This document shows positions 45,175 through 58,400 of a DNA stretch of 64,000 nt, piece by piece. How positions within the stretch are numbered: position 1 is the stretch's first letter; each line of letters begins with the position of its first letter. The DNA is from Strix aluco (taxonomy: Eukaryota > Chordata > Aves > Strigiformes > Strigidae). Below the pieces are notes generated by a model. The model saw only the letters and a program-made list of their open reading frames with translations, was not told where the DNA came from and made no database searches. The DNA lies in assembly GCF_031877795.1 (NCBI RefSeq), contig NC_133971.1, positions 12,998,325 through 13,062,324 of the forward strand. Reading direction: 5' to 3'. The position numbers and the translations under genes are program-made.

Positions 45175-48100
45175 AATTGTGACTCCTGCGTCCATGGATC
45201 AAGCATGCTAAAAACTCATTACACAGACAATCCATATGAACACTAAAAAGCTGATGATAAAAGAAATTAATAACCTGGGTACATTCTCTGGAATCACTGT
45301 TGCCTTAATTTTAAACTCTAAATTATTTTCAAGAGCCACTTAGAGAAGATTTGGAAGTTATCAGCAGCCTGACAGACTAAATTTCCTAAAAAGATTAATT
45401 AATTTTTTCCTGAGCCACACTTCTCTGCAACAGAGATTCCCCTAAATACAGTAAAAACTATCTGAATAAACATCACCTGTAGGTGGTGGGAAACGCATTG
45501 TTTTTTTCCCAAGATGTGTGTCAGAGCTTCGGTTCCGGAGTTGAAAAATGTGAAATCTCAATGATGTCAACAGTAACAGCAATCCACAAGTGGTCGGTTT
45601 GCCATCACTCATGTGTTAGACCTCAATATAGGATGCTTTCTGGATTTTAGTTTTGTGATTACTACTACCATATCTGGCATGTCAAGATGGACTGTGTTTC
45701 CAAAGGTTTGGTACCAGGAAGGACTTGCTTGTCTAGGTTGGTATAACTGGTTTTAGCAGTGAACCCTTTTTTGTTATTATCCCTGCCTTTTGTTACTCTT
45801 CCACAATGTTTTAATGAGTCGGCTTTGCTTGGCTTTTTGTTGTAAGTTGGATGCATTTGTACTGATTTATCAATATGGCACTAAGCATGTGAAACTGAAA
45901 TGTGATCTCTTGGTCACAGAGCTGATGCTGATGAAATTAATGTCAAAGTCATAGACTCCAAGGTGCAGCAAATTATAAACATGCTGGTATCAACAGTCAC
46001 AACTCTTTTCATATTTCTTCCCCTTGGAATTACAGATGTCTTATTTTGAAGTAAGGGTAACTTAAAGCTTCTTAAATTTTGACTGAAGGACAGTAACAGA
46101 TAAGAGTGGCTCAAGTGCTATAGCTGAGTATTCAAGTGCAGGATGTAAGAGAGCAAGAGCAATGGCTTTTTCACAATTAAGTGATTTGTAACTGTGTACT
46201 AATTTATACACTAGCAAATGTACTTGATATACTTATATCAAGTATACTTATATGCAGGTTGCTCATTGTTGGCCCTTGACTAGGACCAGGCACAAAATGA
46301 TTATTGTGAAGTGACAGAGAGGTCCAGCTAATTGAACCTGTCAATATCTCCCCTCTGAGAAAATTTGTAACTATCCATGCTTACACTATCACTAAAAGGT
46401 CACAATCAGAAAATGGATGACTGTGGGTTAGATCAAATTTTCATCTTACTCAGACTGGTAGCTCTGAATATTCATTGAACTTCCTTTTTTTTTTTGTTAG
46501 CTTTGTAGAGGTAAAAATTGACATTAAGATAAACAAATCCTTATTTCATAGAATGCACATAGGTAGAGTCCCAGTATTAGCATTTATGGAAGAGTTAATT
46601 CCAATTAAACAATGTCACTTAGACATGCACAGAGAAAAAAAATTGAGAAATTACCTTACTCTGTCTTTAGATGTACTCCCCAACCTTCCTGAGTGTTGAT
46701 TCTACTGATGGAAGATCCTGTTCCAAGCTTTTCTTATAGTGAAGATCTGTTCCTCATTACTGCCTTGAACTTCTTCCATTTGCTTGCCAGGATTTTTCTA
46801 GGAGCTACAGCTTCCAGCTAGCTCTGTTTCAGTCTGAACCAGTTTCCCTTAAAAAGTGATAATGCAGTTTAGATCATGAGAGAAAATGGATTACCTCTTT
46901 CTGCAGCTTTTCTTTTACTGTAGTGACTTAATAGAGCCCAAGGAAAAAGCTCCATGCTGAAGTTCTGGGTTCTGAGCATGTGCCAAGCCTAAGCAGAAAG
47001 GCTTTAGGGAATGGATTAAGATACTGTAGAGCTGCAGGAGGGTCTCAAGGAATATCTATATATCTTTTCAGGGCCCAACAGTTAGCAGGATAGGGATTTC
47101 TGAAACAGCTGACTGCCAATTTTCTTTAATAACCACTCATGAATCTAAATTCTATAAACTTGCATTTTCTCAAAATTTGTACTTAATCTTTATAACACAT
47201 TTTATGGTAGTGAGTTCTGCAATTTTATATAAAGCTTTATAGGAAGTGTTTTCTTTTAAATCTATTCTGATAATTTACTTGGATGAGATTTGATTTTGTA
47301 TTAGGAAAAATAATGAATATTGCATATACTCTAGAGCATTCATTTAGAGACTATCCTATCTCCTCAGTGGTTTGCAGGTTTTTTTTTTTTGGGGGGTGGG
47401 GGGGAGGTTTTTTTTTTCTTTTTAGAAGTAGAGAAGCTACTTGGTGTTTTCTTCAACTTACCAGTGTCACCACAGAAGCAGGCATCCAGGGTCAATGAAA
47501 TATTTGAGCTTTGTAATATTAGTAATAAGGTAAAAGGATAGCAGACTACAAAGTATTTAAAATGAATGAAGAAAAAATCTAACAAGACAATGCTAGAAAG
47601 CAAGGCCAAGTAACTTGCTATTTGTATAATTAATTAAAAATCCTCTAAGATAAATGTGTATAGATTAGTTAAACATTAGAGCTAGACTCTGAATAATGGA
47701 GGGCAGTTGGGCAAGCAGTATGAAACCAAAAAAAGTCAATGTTGATGCACAACAGCACACACTGCGACCTATACTCATACCTAATCCCCGGTTGTGTAGG
47801 TAAAATGAACAGCATTCACTCAAAAACACACAAGACATCGTGATTTTTTTGCTTTACATTTAATAGGGCTAAAAAAGGCAATTATGCTAGAACTTAGATG
47901 AGTCGCCCCCTCCTCTTCTATGCATCCTTGTACCATCTTGTAAAGTCATCATGTGAAATACTCTGTTGAGTCCTGTTCAGGACTTTCAAGTAGCTACAAG
48001 ACCTAACTGCAAAAAATATCCTGATTTCAGTCATTGCATTTAGTTTATCTAGGAAGTTAAGGACAACTGCCTACTGCAGGTGGTGGAGAGCCCGACGAGA

Positions 48101-48881
48101 AGAGAGGCACTTCTGGACCTGTTGCTCACTAATGGAGAAGAACTTATTAAAGAGGTCAAGACGGGAGGTTGCCTGGGCTGCAGCAATCACACCCTGATGG
48201 AATTCTCAATCTTGAGGGGTACAGGATAGGTAAAAAGTAGTCAGGACCCTAAACCTCAGAAAGGCAAACTTTCATCCATTTAGGGTGCCAGTGTCTGAGA
48301 TCCCTTGGGAAACTGCCCTTAGAGGCAAAGGACTGAATGAGACCTGGGAGATATTTAAAGACATTTTCCTTAGTGTGCAAGAGCTCTCAATTCAGGTGTG
48401 CAAGAAGTCAGGCAGGGGAGGCAGGAGGCCAACTTGACTAAGTCAAGACCTAATAGCCAAACGAAAACACAAAATCAAAATGCATAGACAGTGGAGGCAG
48501 AGATATACATCCTGGGGAGATTATAGGGATATGGCCCAAGAACACAGGGAGCCAAGGCATAACTGGACCTGAACTTGGCTAGGGATGTGAAAAGTAACAG
48601 GGTTTCTTCAGGTACATAGGACAACAAAGGAAGATTAAAAAAAATCTGTACCCCCCGGATAAGTGAAATGGCAGACCAGGCTACAACAGACATGGAGAAG
48701 GTTGAGCTACTGAACAACTTTTTTGCCTGTCTTCACTTGCAAGTGCTCTAGCCATGCCACCCAGTTCATAGAATCCAAAGGCAGGGATGGAGAGAATGAA
48801 GAACTGCCCGCCATAGGAGATCAGGTACAAGACCATCTAAGGAATCTGAATGTGCACAAGTCCATGGGACCTGATGAGATG

Positions 48882-49920
48882 TGTATTGGGTTTCCATGGC
48901 AAGGTTTTGGCAGTGGGGGAGTGCTACAGGGGTGACTTCCATGAGAAGCTGCTAGCAGCTTCGCCTATGTCCAACAGAGCCAGTCCCAGCAGGCTCCAAG
49001 ACAGACCCACCATTTGCCAAGGCTGAGGTCATCAGTGATGGTGGTAGTGCCTCTCTGATAACATATTTAAGAAGGGGAAAAAAACCATGCTGTGGAGCAG
49101 CAGCCAGGAGAGAGAAGAGAGAATATGTGAGAGAAACAATTCTGCAGACATCAAGGTCAGTGAAGAAGGAAGAAGAGGAGGTGCTCCAGGCACCAGAGCA
49201 GAGATTCCCCTGCAGCCCCTGGTGCAGCCCATGGTGAGGCAGGCTGTGCCCCTGCAGCCCATGGAGGTCCACGGGGGAGCAGATCTCCACCTGCAGCCCC
49301 TGGAGGACCCCACGCCAGAGCAGGTGGATGCCTGAAGGAGGCTGTGACCCTGTGGGAAGCCCACGCTGGAGCAGGCTCCTGGCAGGACCTGTGGACACCT
49401 GGAGAGAGGAGCCCATGCTGGAGCAGGTTTGCTGACAGGATTTGTGACCCCATGGGGGACCCACACTGGAGCAGTTCATGAAGAACTGCAGTCTGTGGGA
49501 AGGACCCACATTGGAGAAGTTTGTGGAGGACTGTCTGCCATGGAGCAAGGGAAGAGTGAGAGAGCATGTGTGATGAACTGACAGCAGTCCCCATCCACTG
49601 CCCCTTGCGCTGCTCAGGGAGAAGGTAGAAAATTGGGAGTGAGGTTGAGCCCGGGAAGAAGGGAGGGGTGCGGGGAAGATGTTTTAAGATTTGGTGTTAT
49701 TTCTCATCACCCTACTCTGATTTGATTGGCAATAAATTAAATTAATTTCCCCAGGTCAAATCTGTTTTCCCAGTGATGGCAATTGGTGAATGATCTCTCC
49801 CTGTCCTTATTTGACCCACAAGCCTTTTGTTATATTTTCTCTTCCCTGTCCAAGTGAGGAGGAGGAGTGATAGAGCCACTTGGTGGGCGGCTAGCTGCCA
49901 GCAAAGCTCAGCCTACCACA
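48882..49920 (+). mobile_element. solo LTR (1039 bp) inserted into CR1
   Basis: The element begins TGTATTGGGTTTCC and ends CCTACCACA. It splits the CR1 phrase GATGAGATG|GATGCATCC, duplicating GATG (48878-48881 and 49921-49924). A TATA-like ATATTTAAGAAG lies near 49061-49074 and AATAAA near 49731, as in a U3-R-U5. The middle (about 49190-49560) is built of GC-rich imperfect repeats around CTGCAGCCC and CTGGAGCAG. ORFs over this part on both strands (for example 48952-49548, minus) are repeat shadows. The LTR resembles endogenous-retrovirus LTRs common in neoavian birds; the exact family is not named. Confidence 0.87.
49190..49560 (+). repeat. GC-rich imperfect repeats inside the LTR
   Basis: CTGCAGCCC recurs at about 49210, 49250 and 49290, and GGAGCAG or close variants about every 30-60 bases up to 49530. 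This low-order tandem structure explains the long spurious ORFs on both strands. Confidence 0.65.
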
Positions 49921-51066
49921 GATGCATCCACAGGTCCTGAGGGAACTGGCAGATGAAGTGGCTAAGCCACTATCCATCATATTTGAAAAGTCATGGCAGT
50001 CCAGTGAAGTTCCCCCTGACACGAAAAGGGGAAACATAACCCCCATTTTAAAAAGGGAAAAAAAGAAGACCCTGGGAACTACAGACCAGTCAGTCTCACC
50101 TCTGTGCCTGGCAAGATCATGGTGTGGATCTTCCTGGAAACTATGCTAGGGCACATGGGAAATAAGGAGGTGATTGGTGACAGCCAGGATGGCTTCACGA
50201 AGGGCAAATCATGACTGACAAATTTAGTGGCCTTCTCTGATGGGGTTCCAGTGTTGGTGGATAAGGGAAGAGAAACTGATGTCATCTACCTGGACTTGTG
50301 CAAAGCATTTGATGCTGTCCTGCACATCCTTGACTCTAAATTGGAGAGACACAGATTTGACAGATGGACCACTCAGTGCATAAGGAATTGGCTGGATGGT
50401 TGCACTCAAAGAGTTGTGGTCAATGGCTCAACGTCCATGTGGAGAGCAGCGATGAGTGGCATTCCTCAGGGGTTGTTGTTGCTGTTTAACATCTTTGTTG
50501 GTGACATAGACAGTGGGATTGAGTGCACCCTCAGCAAGTTTGCTGATCACAGCAAGCTGAGTGGTGCGGTCAACACGCTGGAGGGAAGGGATGTGCCATC
50601 CAGAGGGACCTGGACAGGCTGGAGAGGTGGGCCCATGCAAACCTCATGAAGTTCAACAAGGCCAAGTGCAAGGTCCTGCACATGGGTCAGGGCAATCCCA
50701 AGCACAAATACAGGCTGGGCGATGAGTGGGTTGAGAGCCGCCCTGTGAAGGACTTTGGGGTAGTGCTGGATGAAAAACTGTATATGAGCCAGCAGTGTGA
50801 TTCTCCCCCTCCACTCCACTCTGCTGAGATCCCACCTGGAGTTCTGTCTTCAGCTCTGGAGTCCTCAGTACAGGAAAGACATGGACCTGCTTGAGCAGGT
50901 CCACAAAGATCATCATGGGGTGCAGCACCTCTCCTGTGAGGACAGGCTGAGAAAGTTGGGGTTGTTCAGCCTAGAGAAGAGAAGGCTCCGAGGAGACCTT
51001 ATAGCTGCCTTCCAGTGGGGAGGCCTACACGAAAGATGGGGAGGGACTCTTTATCAGGGGGTGTAG
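49921..51066 (+). pseudogene. CR1 reverse transcriptase remnant
   Basis: The frame is broken into pieces (49922-50149, 50227-50649, 50646-50894, 50797-51066). Recognisable RT text includes [29 protein letters not shown] and GIPQG. The polymerase box reads FADH (50539-50550) where CR1 normally has two acidic residues, so a catalytic aspartate is lost. The last piece (DMDLLEQVH and [16 protein letters not shown]) is the conserved C-terminus of CR1 ORF2. Confidence 0.88.
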
Positions 51067-51280
51067 TGGTAGGATGAGGGGTAATGGTTTTAAACTGAAA
51101 GAGAGCAGATTTAGATTAGATAGAAGGAAGAAATTCTTTAATGTGAGGGTGGTGAGACACTGGAACAGGTTTCCCAGAGAAGTTGTGGATGCCCCCTCCC
51201 CGAAAGTGTTCCAGGCCGGGTTGGTTGGAACTAGATGATCTCTAAAGTCCCTTCCAAGCCAAACCTTTCTATGATTCTAT

Positions 51281-52273
51281 ACAACCCTTTAGTTTTCTAT
51301 GAACTGAAAAATCATTACAGTTCCTACCTCAATAAACTGAAATCTGGGTGTATTTTGTTTCCCAAGGTTATAGTCACTACAGATACGCAAGAGTAGAATT
51401 CTGCACACACACGAACTACGATAATGAGGGCTACAGAAAAGCAGATTAGGATGACGCAGAATACCAGCATTTATTCTGAAGGTAACTGTGCATTGACATA
51501 ACAGAAACTGTAGAAATTGAACAGAAGAGAGATCTGTTACAAGCCTTGATAAACTAGATCTTGAAAAAGCGAATACAGATGCTATTAGGCTATATGGCAT
51601 AACACAATACGGGCTGTTTAGGAAGCATGCTGTTGTAGAGTTGCACACTCAGCATCTGTAGCCCTTTGCACAGAAAGATGTGCAGCTTTCCTAAGTGTTT
51701 ATCTTAAAGCAAATAAATTTGTTTGCAAAGGCTCTGGAAAAAAACCCACAAAACCAAAAACCAAACCACATTCTGAGATGACACTTCACTGTTAGTTTCA
51801 AGTGTTTGGAAGGCCACATATAGGAGGAGCTAAGTTATTTAAAATTTTGCCTCTACAGAGTACAATAACATTTTAAAGGAAATTGAGAAGAGTTAAAGCA
51901 ATCTAAGAAATGAACATTAAAAAATCATGTATAAAATATGATTTTTGAAGTGAAAAGGATTGTTGAAATCTTTATCTCTTACATGAATATCTGCATCTTA
52001 GTAAAGCAGCTGAAAAAACTCTCCACAATGCAAATCTTGGCATTGCTTGCCATAAAACTGTAACTGTGAGCAGTTAAAAGTAGAAATTTTTGCATTTTTT
52101 CCTATTTCACGCTGACCAAATATACATTTTTACTAAATTAAAATCAAAAAAAAAAAATCCTCCAACAAGAAGAGATTACGGATATGAAAAAAGCTTATCA
52201 TAAGTATGCCTTAGCCCCCAAGTAAGAGTACACTGGTGCTTTGTTTCATTTTAAAGTAAACATGTAGGTCACA
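51281..52273 (-). other. CENPK: CENPK 3' untranslated region and downstream flank
   Basis: This is the sequence following the CENPK stop codon on the minus strand. An AATAAA on that strand lies near 51466-51471 and is a possible poly(A) signal, about 0.8 kb from the stop. No nearer canonical signal was found by eye, so the 3' end is uncertain. It comes within 200 bp of the CR1 tail. Confidence 0.45.
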
Positions 52274-52432
52274 CTACATATGAAAGGCTTCTAGGCGCAT
52301 TCTTTTTGTATCTTCTGGATGTCTCAGGGCAATTCCATATCGCAGCAGGAGTTCTATATAAGGTGGCCAAAATGAGTCATTGATTTTTACATAGGGTTCA
52401 TGAGGTGTGCTCATTAATTTGTTTATAAGCAT
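52274..52432 (-). CDS. CENPK: CENPK last exon
   Basis: This 159-bp coding part (52 codons and TAG at 52276-52274) follows the acceptor CGTCTTCCAG|ATGCTT. It encodes the conserved C-terminus: [20 protein letters not shown], then [20 protein letters not shown] and a short FHM end. The frame is intact. No in-frame stop precedes it. Confidence 0.95.
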   Translation of the reverse strand: MLINKLMSTPHEPYVKINDSFWPPYIELLLRYGIALRHPEDTKRMRLEAFHM

Positions 52433-55400
52433 CTGGAAGACGAAAAGGATAAGATTTAGAAAATGAACAAAACAGCTAGATTTTTATCTCCTTTAATCAA
52501 ATGTATACAAATTATTATAATGAGACACTTATGTAGGCCATATAAGAAATACAAGACTACAGGAGAAATAAAAGACCTGTTCAAAGTAGAAATAAAACTA
52601 AGAACTTCTATTTAACTTCATCACATCTTTTTTGATGTAAAAATTAGAACCAGAATTCTCCTTTTATCCAGACTAAGTTTTTCGCAATCTGTCAAAAATT
52701 TTTAGTGGACATTAGATAGTGAATCTATAAATGGCTAAAAAATCTGAACATGAAGGTGATAAATCCTTATATAATTGATCTTTAAATCAGTACCTGTTAA
52801 TTTAAGATTCAAAGCATTAAATAGGAGGGAAAGCTAGATTTTTGGGAATCACCTCAAAACCTTAATGAGTTGCTGTCAACAAATAGTATTTCTCCTTCAC
52901 TCTTTCAGATTTTAGCAGAGAATGTCCATCTTACAATTTTTCTAAATTTCATCTCACTAATAAGCTAAAAAACCCCTCTCTTCTGAGATTGGGAGGAATT
53001 TTTTTTCCTCTATTTTGTGTCCTTCTGTAGGTAGTGTTAGAAATAAGTAAGTTTGCACATGCGAACAGTTTAACATCATCGTCCTACATTAACTTCACTA
53101 TGTTTGCACACCAAATCTTTCTGCTCATCTCATAAATGGGTTATCCAAATTCTTAATATTACTTCTTGTTTGGGCATGACAAGACTCTTGCAACAAGTCA
53201 CCTCCTTTTGATACTTCCTTACTCCTCCTTTGTTCCTTAACTAAACATAGAATTAGTTAATGGAGTTAAAAACAAGCATCAGTTTTGACATTCTTCTTCT
53301 GTTCTTGGAGACCATGTTTATACCCTCAGAATACTGCTCATGGGAAATACGGCACACATTAAATAATTTTACCCATCCCATGGTGCTCTCTCTATTCATC
53401 CCAGATATTTCATCTTTCTACTCAGAGTTTCTAAATGTTACAGCTTTCCCAATTTCATTAGGTACAAAATACTCTGTCTGCCTCTTTATTGCTAAAGAAA
53501 AACTAAAAATCCTTACTACCAGACTTTAGTCTTTTTTCACCCATTGCTATTTAAAAAAAATTACTGCTCTTCTTTTTCAGAATATTCTGAAGAGTTGTTC
53601 CAGTTTATGTATTTTGTACTTATCTGCCAAAATCTGAGTATTTACTTTAAATGTATTATGTTAGATGATTTGTTACTTAGTCTTTTCCAACATCTGGCAT
53701 TCCAAAATAGCATTTATAGCTCAACTTTACATACATTTCTATTGTAAACAGTCTTTCAGATCTTAAATTAGTTCAACAAATTCTCAATCAGAAAGGAATA
53801 ATCCTCAGATTGTTTAAAAGGAAAAGAATTACTATATTTGTAAAAAATTACAACTCATTACCGGAACAAAAAGTAGTGTAACAAAAATTTTGAAGTTTGC
53901 ATGAGAAAAGTTTACTCCTTGCTTACTACTTATGCTTACTATTTATGCTATTTTGAGGCCGCACCTTGATGACTGTGTTGAGTTTTGGGCCCCTCACTAC
54001 GAAAAGGACATTGAATGACTCGAGCGTGTCCAGAGAAGGGCAACGAAGCTGGTGAAGGGTCTGGAGCACATGTCGTACGAGGAGCGGCTGAGGGAACTGG
54101 GGTTGTTTAGTCTGGAGAAGAGGAGGCTGAGGGGAGACCTCATCGCCCTCTACAACTACCTGAAAGGAGGTTGCAGAGAGCTGGGGATGAGTCTCTTTAA
54201 CCAAGTAACAAGCAATAGGACAAGAGGTAATGGCCTCAAGTTGCACCAGGGAAGGTTTAGACTGGATATTAGGAAGTATTTCTTTACAGAAGGGGTTGTT
54301 AGGTGTTGGAATGGGCTGCCCAGGGCAGTGGTGGAGTCCCCATCCCTGGAGGTGTTTAAGAGTTGGGTTGACATAGCGCTGAGGGATATGGTGTAGTTGA
54401 GAACGGTCAGTGTTAGGTTAATGGTTGGACTGGATGATCTACAAGGTCTTTTCCAACCTTGATGATTCTGTGATTCTATGTATTTTAATTAAGTAGGTAC
54501 TGATATACTTAAATAATATAAATGTATACACCTAGCTTGTCAAAGTGGATTTATTAAAATGTACATTTTAATTATTTAACAAACACATGGATATTGAGGA
54601 GACATGGTTAGGAACACATGCACTGATTGCAATTCTGTGAATGAATTACATTTGTACAGCAGCAAATCCTAATGCTGTAATTATAATACAAAGATAACTT
54701 TGCATTTGTCTCTTTAAGAAAGTATTATCTGTATCTACAAAAACACTTCTGAAATTTAACAGGCACTTGAAGCTAGAACTGAATTGCTCAACAAAAAAAC
54801 CTCCCATAAAACAAAGATAATGGACATGGACAGTTTACGCCAAGATAGTTAAAATGAAAAATAAGTCTGGGTTTTTGGAAGTAGTACGTTCTTCCAAATG
54901 GAAATCAGACATTGCTTAGATGTGTTCACATTTTGAGGAGATTAACAATATCAGAAAAATGTGAAGGGCAATTTTAAGCATTAGAAGAGCTTTAAAATTT
55001 TTATTCCATAGGGAGTGTGGCTATTTTAAATTCTGATCTGTTTTCAAGCTCTGCCTAATTTGGCATTAACAGGCATGCTGAGATACTTGAAGCATATAAA
55101 TGATTTTGATGGCGTAAACCCCAAGTATGGGCTTTAAACTAAAGCACAACAATGTCATAGTGACCAGATCATAGCATCTTAATACCAGAAAGTTGTTAGT
55201 TATCAAGTTTTCCCTCAGGAAAAAACTTTTTCCCCCAGGAAGGTCTTACACATAGATACTTACAACTGTCTGAAGACTGAGGATGGAGGAGGAATAGAAA
55301 ATTTCACTTCAAATGTTACATTTAAGAGAAGAAGGAACAATGCTAGTGAAAATATTTTTAATGCTCCTTCAGAATTGTGCTTTGCAATTCAAATTCATAA

Positions 55401-58400
55401 ATTCCACAGTGATTAAAAATACACACTAAGCAATGCTCACATACTTATAAAATCAATTAGAAATGCTTGCATCAGATTAATTGATCTTTCATATGAAAAG
55501 ATAATCCAGTTAATACGTGAGACTACACATTAACTGGTCCTTCTAGAACTGTTATTGTATTATATTTCAGAAATATTTTTATTGAAATAGTACAAAATAT
55601 AGCATGAAATGGAACAATTAATTTTTTTAAGCATAGTGTTTGTCTCCTCTAAAATGAACCACTGAGGCTCATAAATCTTTAAAATAAACATTATAAAATT
55701 AAGAAATAAGGGATAATTATTCTCTATCTTAAACTGAAGATTAAATTATCTAAATTATTGCCACATCTCTTGTAAAAAATCAAGGGATTAATTTTATAGG
55801 AATTAAAACAGAAATCTGATAAAACATTCTTAAACGTTCTACTTTTCAATTAACTATTTTAATTGTATGTCATATACTGTTATTTATCTTACTAATATAT
55901 TATGATCAGATCTGAGTACAGGAAAAACCCCTAATCTCTATGTAACAAAACCATCTTACCTCTAAAATTTCATGCAGCGTTATCAGTTCTACAGATAGCT
56001 CTTCAGAAGAACCCTGCAAAGATAACCACCCCCCAGCCAAATTAACAAATGCCAAGACTATATAGTCAGGAAAAATGTTAATTGACAAAGAAAAAATAAT
56101 CACCCAATTATTTGATTACATAGTACACAACAGATGAAGACTTTTACTTAGATTTAGTCATGACAGAAATACAAGGTAGTATTTAAATCTACCCGTTCAA
56201 AATCACACACTTTAAATGTAACATTTTAAAAATTGTTTATTAAAAAAGTGACCATAGTGTATCTACCTGGGTTTACATTTAAATAAAACCAAATACATCA
56301 TTTTTATAATGTTGTACAGGGCAAAACATTCTATGAATATGATGTTAGGAAAAAATGATGTTTTTTCGTGAACTTTATGAAAATGTTTACAATGCAAATT
56401 TGACACAGCGCAAGACTTCAGTTCATAGTGCCTTAATATTTTTTCATGATTTGCCAATGAATATTTGTTTACTCTTACTCCGACTTCAATTAAAAAAATT
56501 GGCCAAACTTAAGAATCATTAAAAATTTGGGAAAAAAGTCCTTGATAAAATATCATTACAAAATTACTTGTTTTCATTTGCAGCAAGCAAATCAAGCCAT
56601 TTGCCTATAAATTGATATGGATTTCATAAATTGATATGGATTTCTTAAACAGCAATGCTAACAAAATCGCTTGTGCTGTTGCAAGGTGAACTTGATTCTT
56701 TTATTTTTCAATTTTATCCTTTTTCCCCATCCACTTCACATTCAACAAAATAATACAGAACTGGTGGCTGCTTACTCAAGCACTGCTGTTGAATATATCA
56801 ACTTAAGTCCTAAGATATTAACAGCTGTGCAGCACCTTATACAAACTCCACTTCTGGAACAGAAGGAGAATACAAGCAATAAAAAAGAATTCATGAAAGG
56901 CAAGTTCTGGCTCCTTTTTTCCAGTCACAGTTGTTAATATTCTCACCTTCAGAAAGCCACAAGGGGGGACATACTACTGCCTGCTCCATGGACACCTCGC
57001 AAACCATGGAGCTAAGGCTCAGTAATGCCTGTCTTTGTGCCTTTGTCTTGACAGTAGGCTGAAGAAATAGAATCTGCACTAAGAAGCTGCAAAAGGTTCC
57101 TTAGAGCAATCATGAAGATACTTCATAGCCTTGGCTGTTGTATTTTCCTGGCCAAAAATATGACTTCATAACTTATATAGTGGGTTCAGAATTCATGTTT
57201 CAGAGTTGAAATTAGGTTATGACTTCAACAATTACTAAAACTGACATACAAAGAACAAAATCCTAAGGGTATTAGTGTAAAGAGGTTTGCACTCCCACAG
57301 AACTAGAAAACTTATTTTGCTAGGTTTGTAATATACCTTGTATATGTTTTGTTTTTTATTATCTTACATATTTTAAGTGTCACCAATATAATAAGTACTT
57401 CTAATTAATTAATTAATTAATTAATGCTTATAAAGTAACTTTTAAGCAGGATGTTTAGTATTTGTTTATTTAACCTTCCATGAGATGGACTGGCATTAAG
57501 AATATTCCTCAACATATGGCTTCTCATATTTCTTATCTTGGGAAAAAAAAAAAAGTCTTTTTTTAATCCAAGATTTAAAATGCAAGATAATTCTTACCTC
57601 AAACACTACCTATTCTAAAGGTGTTGGGCCACGGCAACAGAGGCTAACCTGAGCAGTGATTCAGTCTTCCCTCCCACTCCCAATCCCAGACGCAGGTGCC
57701 TGGTGAAAGGCGAGTGGAACCAGAACAGCGAGGCTGGGAGCAGTTTACGCTACTCTGCAGCTGTGCCCTACAGACATCAGCCCTGCACATTTGTCCTCAC
57801 ACAGAACTACTGGGAGCACAAGAAGCTTCCACAAGGTGAAGCAGAAATTACTGCTGTACAGAGTTAAGTTCTTCCAGAGTATTGAACCAAGCTGATAATT
57901 TCCCTGAATCAATGTAGCAGCAAATTTCATTGCTAATGATGACAATTTGTATTTCTGACACAATAAAGAAAACTATACAGGTAAAAAAAGCTGTTTCTCC
58001 TGCCTTCACAGTTAATCACTTTAGATGCAGATTATAGGGGACCAGCAGTTAAGGCATTCAGATCCAAGTGAGTCAAAAGATAAAGAAGAAGCTATGAATT
58101 CATAAGGAGTGAAAAGAAAGAAAAAGGCATGTCAGAAAACAAACTGTGTTTAGGAGTTCAGGCAATGCATAAATAAAATTAAAGCTAAGACAAGATAAGA
58201 CTTTGGAAATTTATAAAAATTAATTTTACATTTAAGTAAAACAAAAAAAAGGTAGAAGGTGACTTCTGTGAGCAAGGGGAAGGGTTGATTAATCACTTTG
58301 GGTGATAATTTTTTTCTTTAGATTTTAATGAGGAAAATTGCATGGAAGAGAGATGAAGTCAGGGTAGCTAGTAAGAATTTCTGACAGTCAGTATAACAGA

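Larger units (their letters stand above)
37745..48059. other. intergenic region
   Basis: This is 10.3 kb of AT-rich DNA between the solo LTR and the CR1/LTR nest. Small ORFs here have no family signature. An AAAT/AATA microsatellite lies at about 43211-43239, a 20-bp palindrome at 42369-42388 and an 11-bp hairpin at 45151-45174. The stretch at about 42780-43050 looks unusually complex (possible conserved non-coding DNA), but I cannot show this. Confidence 0.55.
48060..51280 (+). mobile_element. CR1 LINE, 5'-truncated, interrupted by an LTR
   Basis: From 48060 the plus strand encodes broken CR1 ORF2 sequence. The connecting region reads like LLTNGEELIKEVKTGGCLGC. The reverse transcriptase follows after the inserted LTR, and the 3' end at about 51265-51280 is the CR1 tail phrase TTTCTATGATTCTATA. 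Without the LTR (48882-49920) and its 4-bp duplication it is about 2.2 kb. The 5' end of the element and ORF1 are missing, as is normal for CR1 copies. Several frameshifts and stops show that it is dead. Confidence 0.9.

Noticed and set aside
46221-46244. 10-bp AT-rich inverted repeat with a 4-base loop
   Set aside because: It is too short and AT-rich to distinguish from chance in 64 kb.
48952-49548. 198-codon and 144-145-codon minus-strand ORFs
   Set aside because: They lie inside the GC-rich repeats of the LTR at 48882-49920 and run against its direction; the repeat structure explains their open frames.
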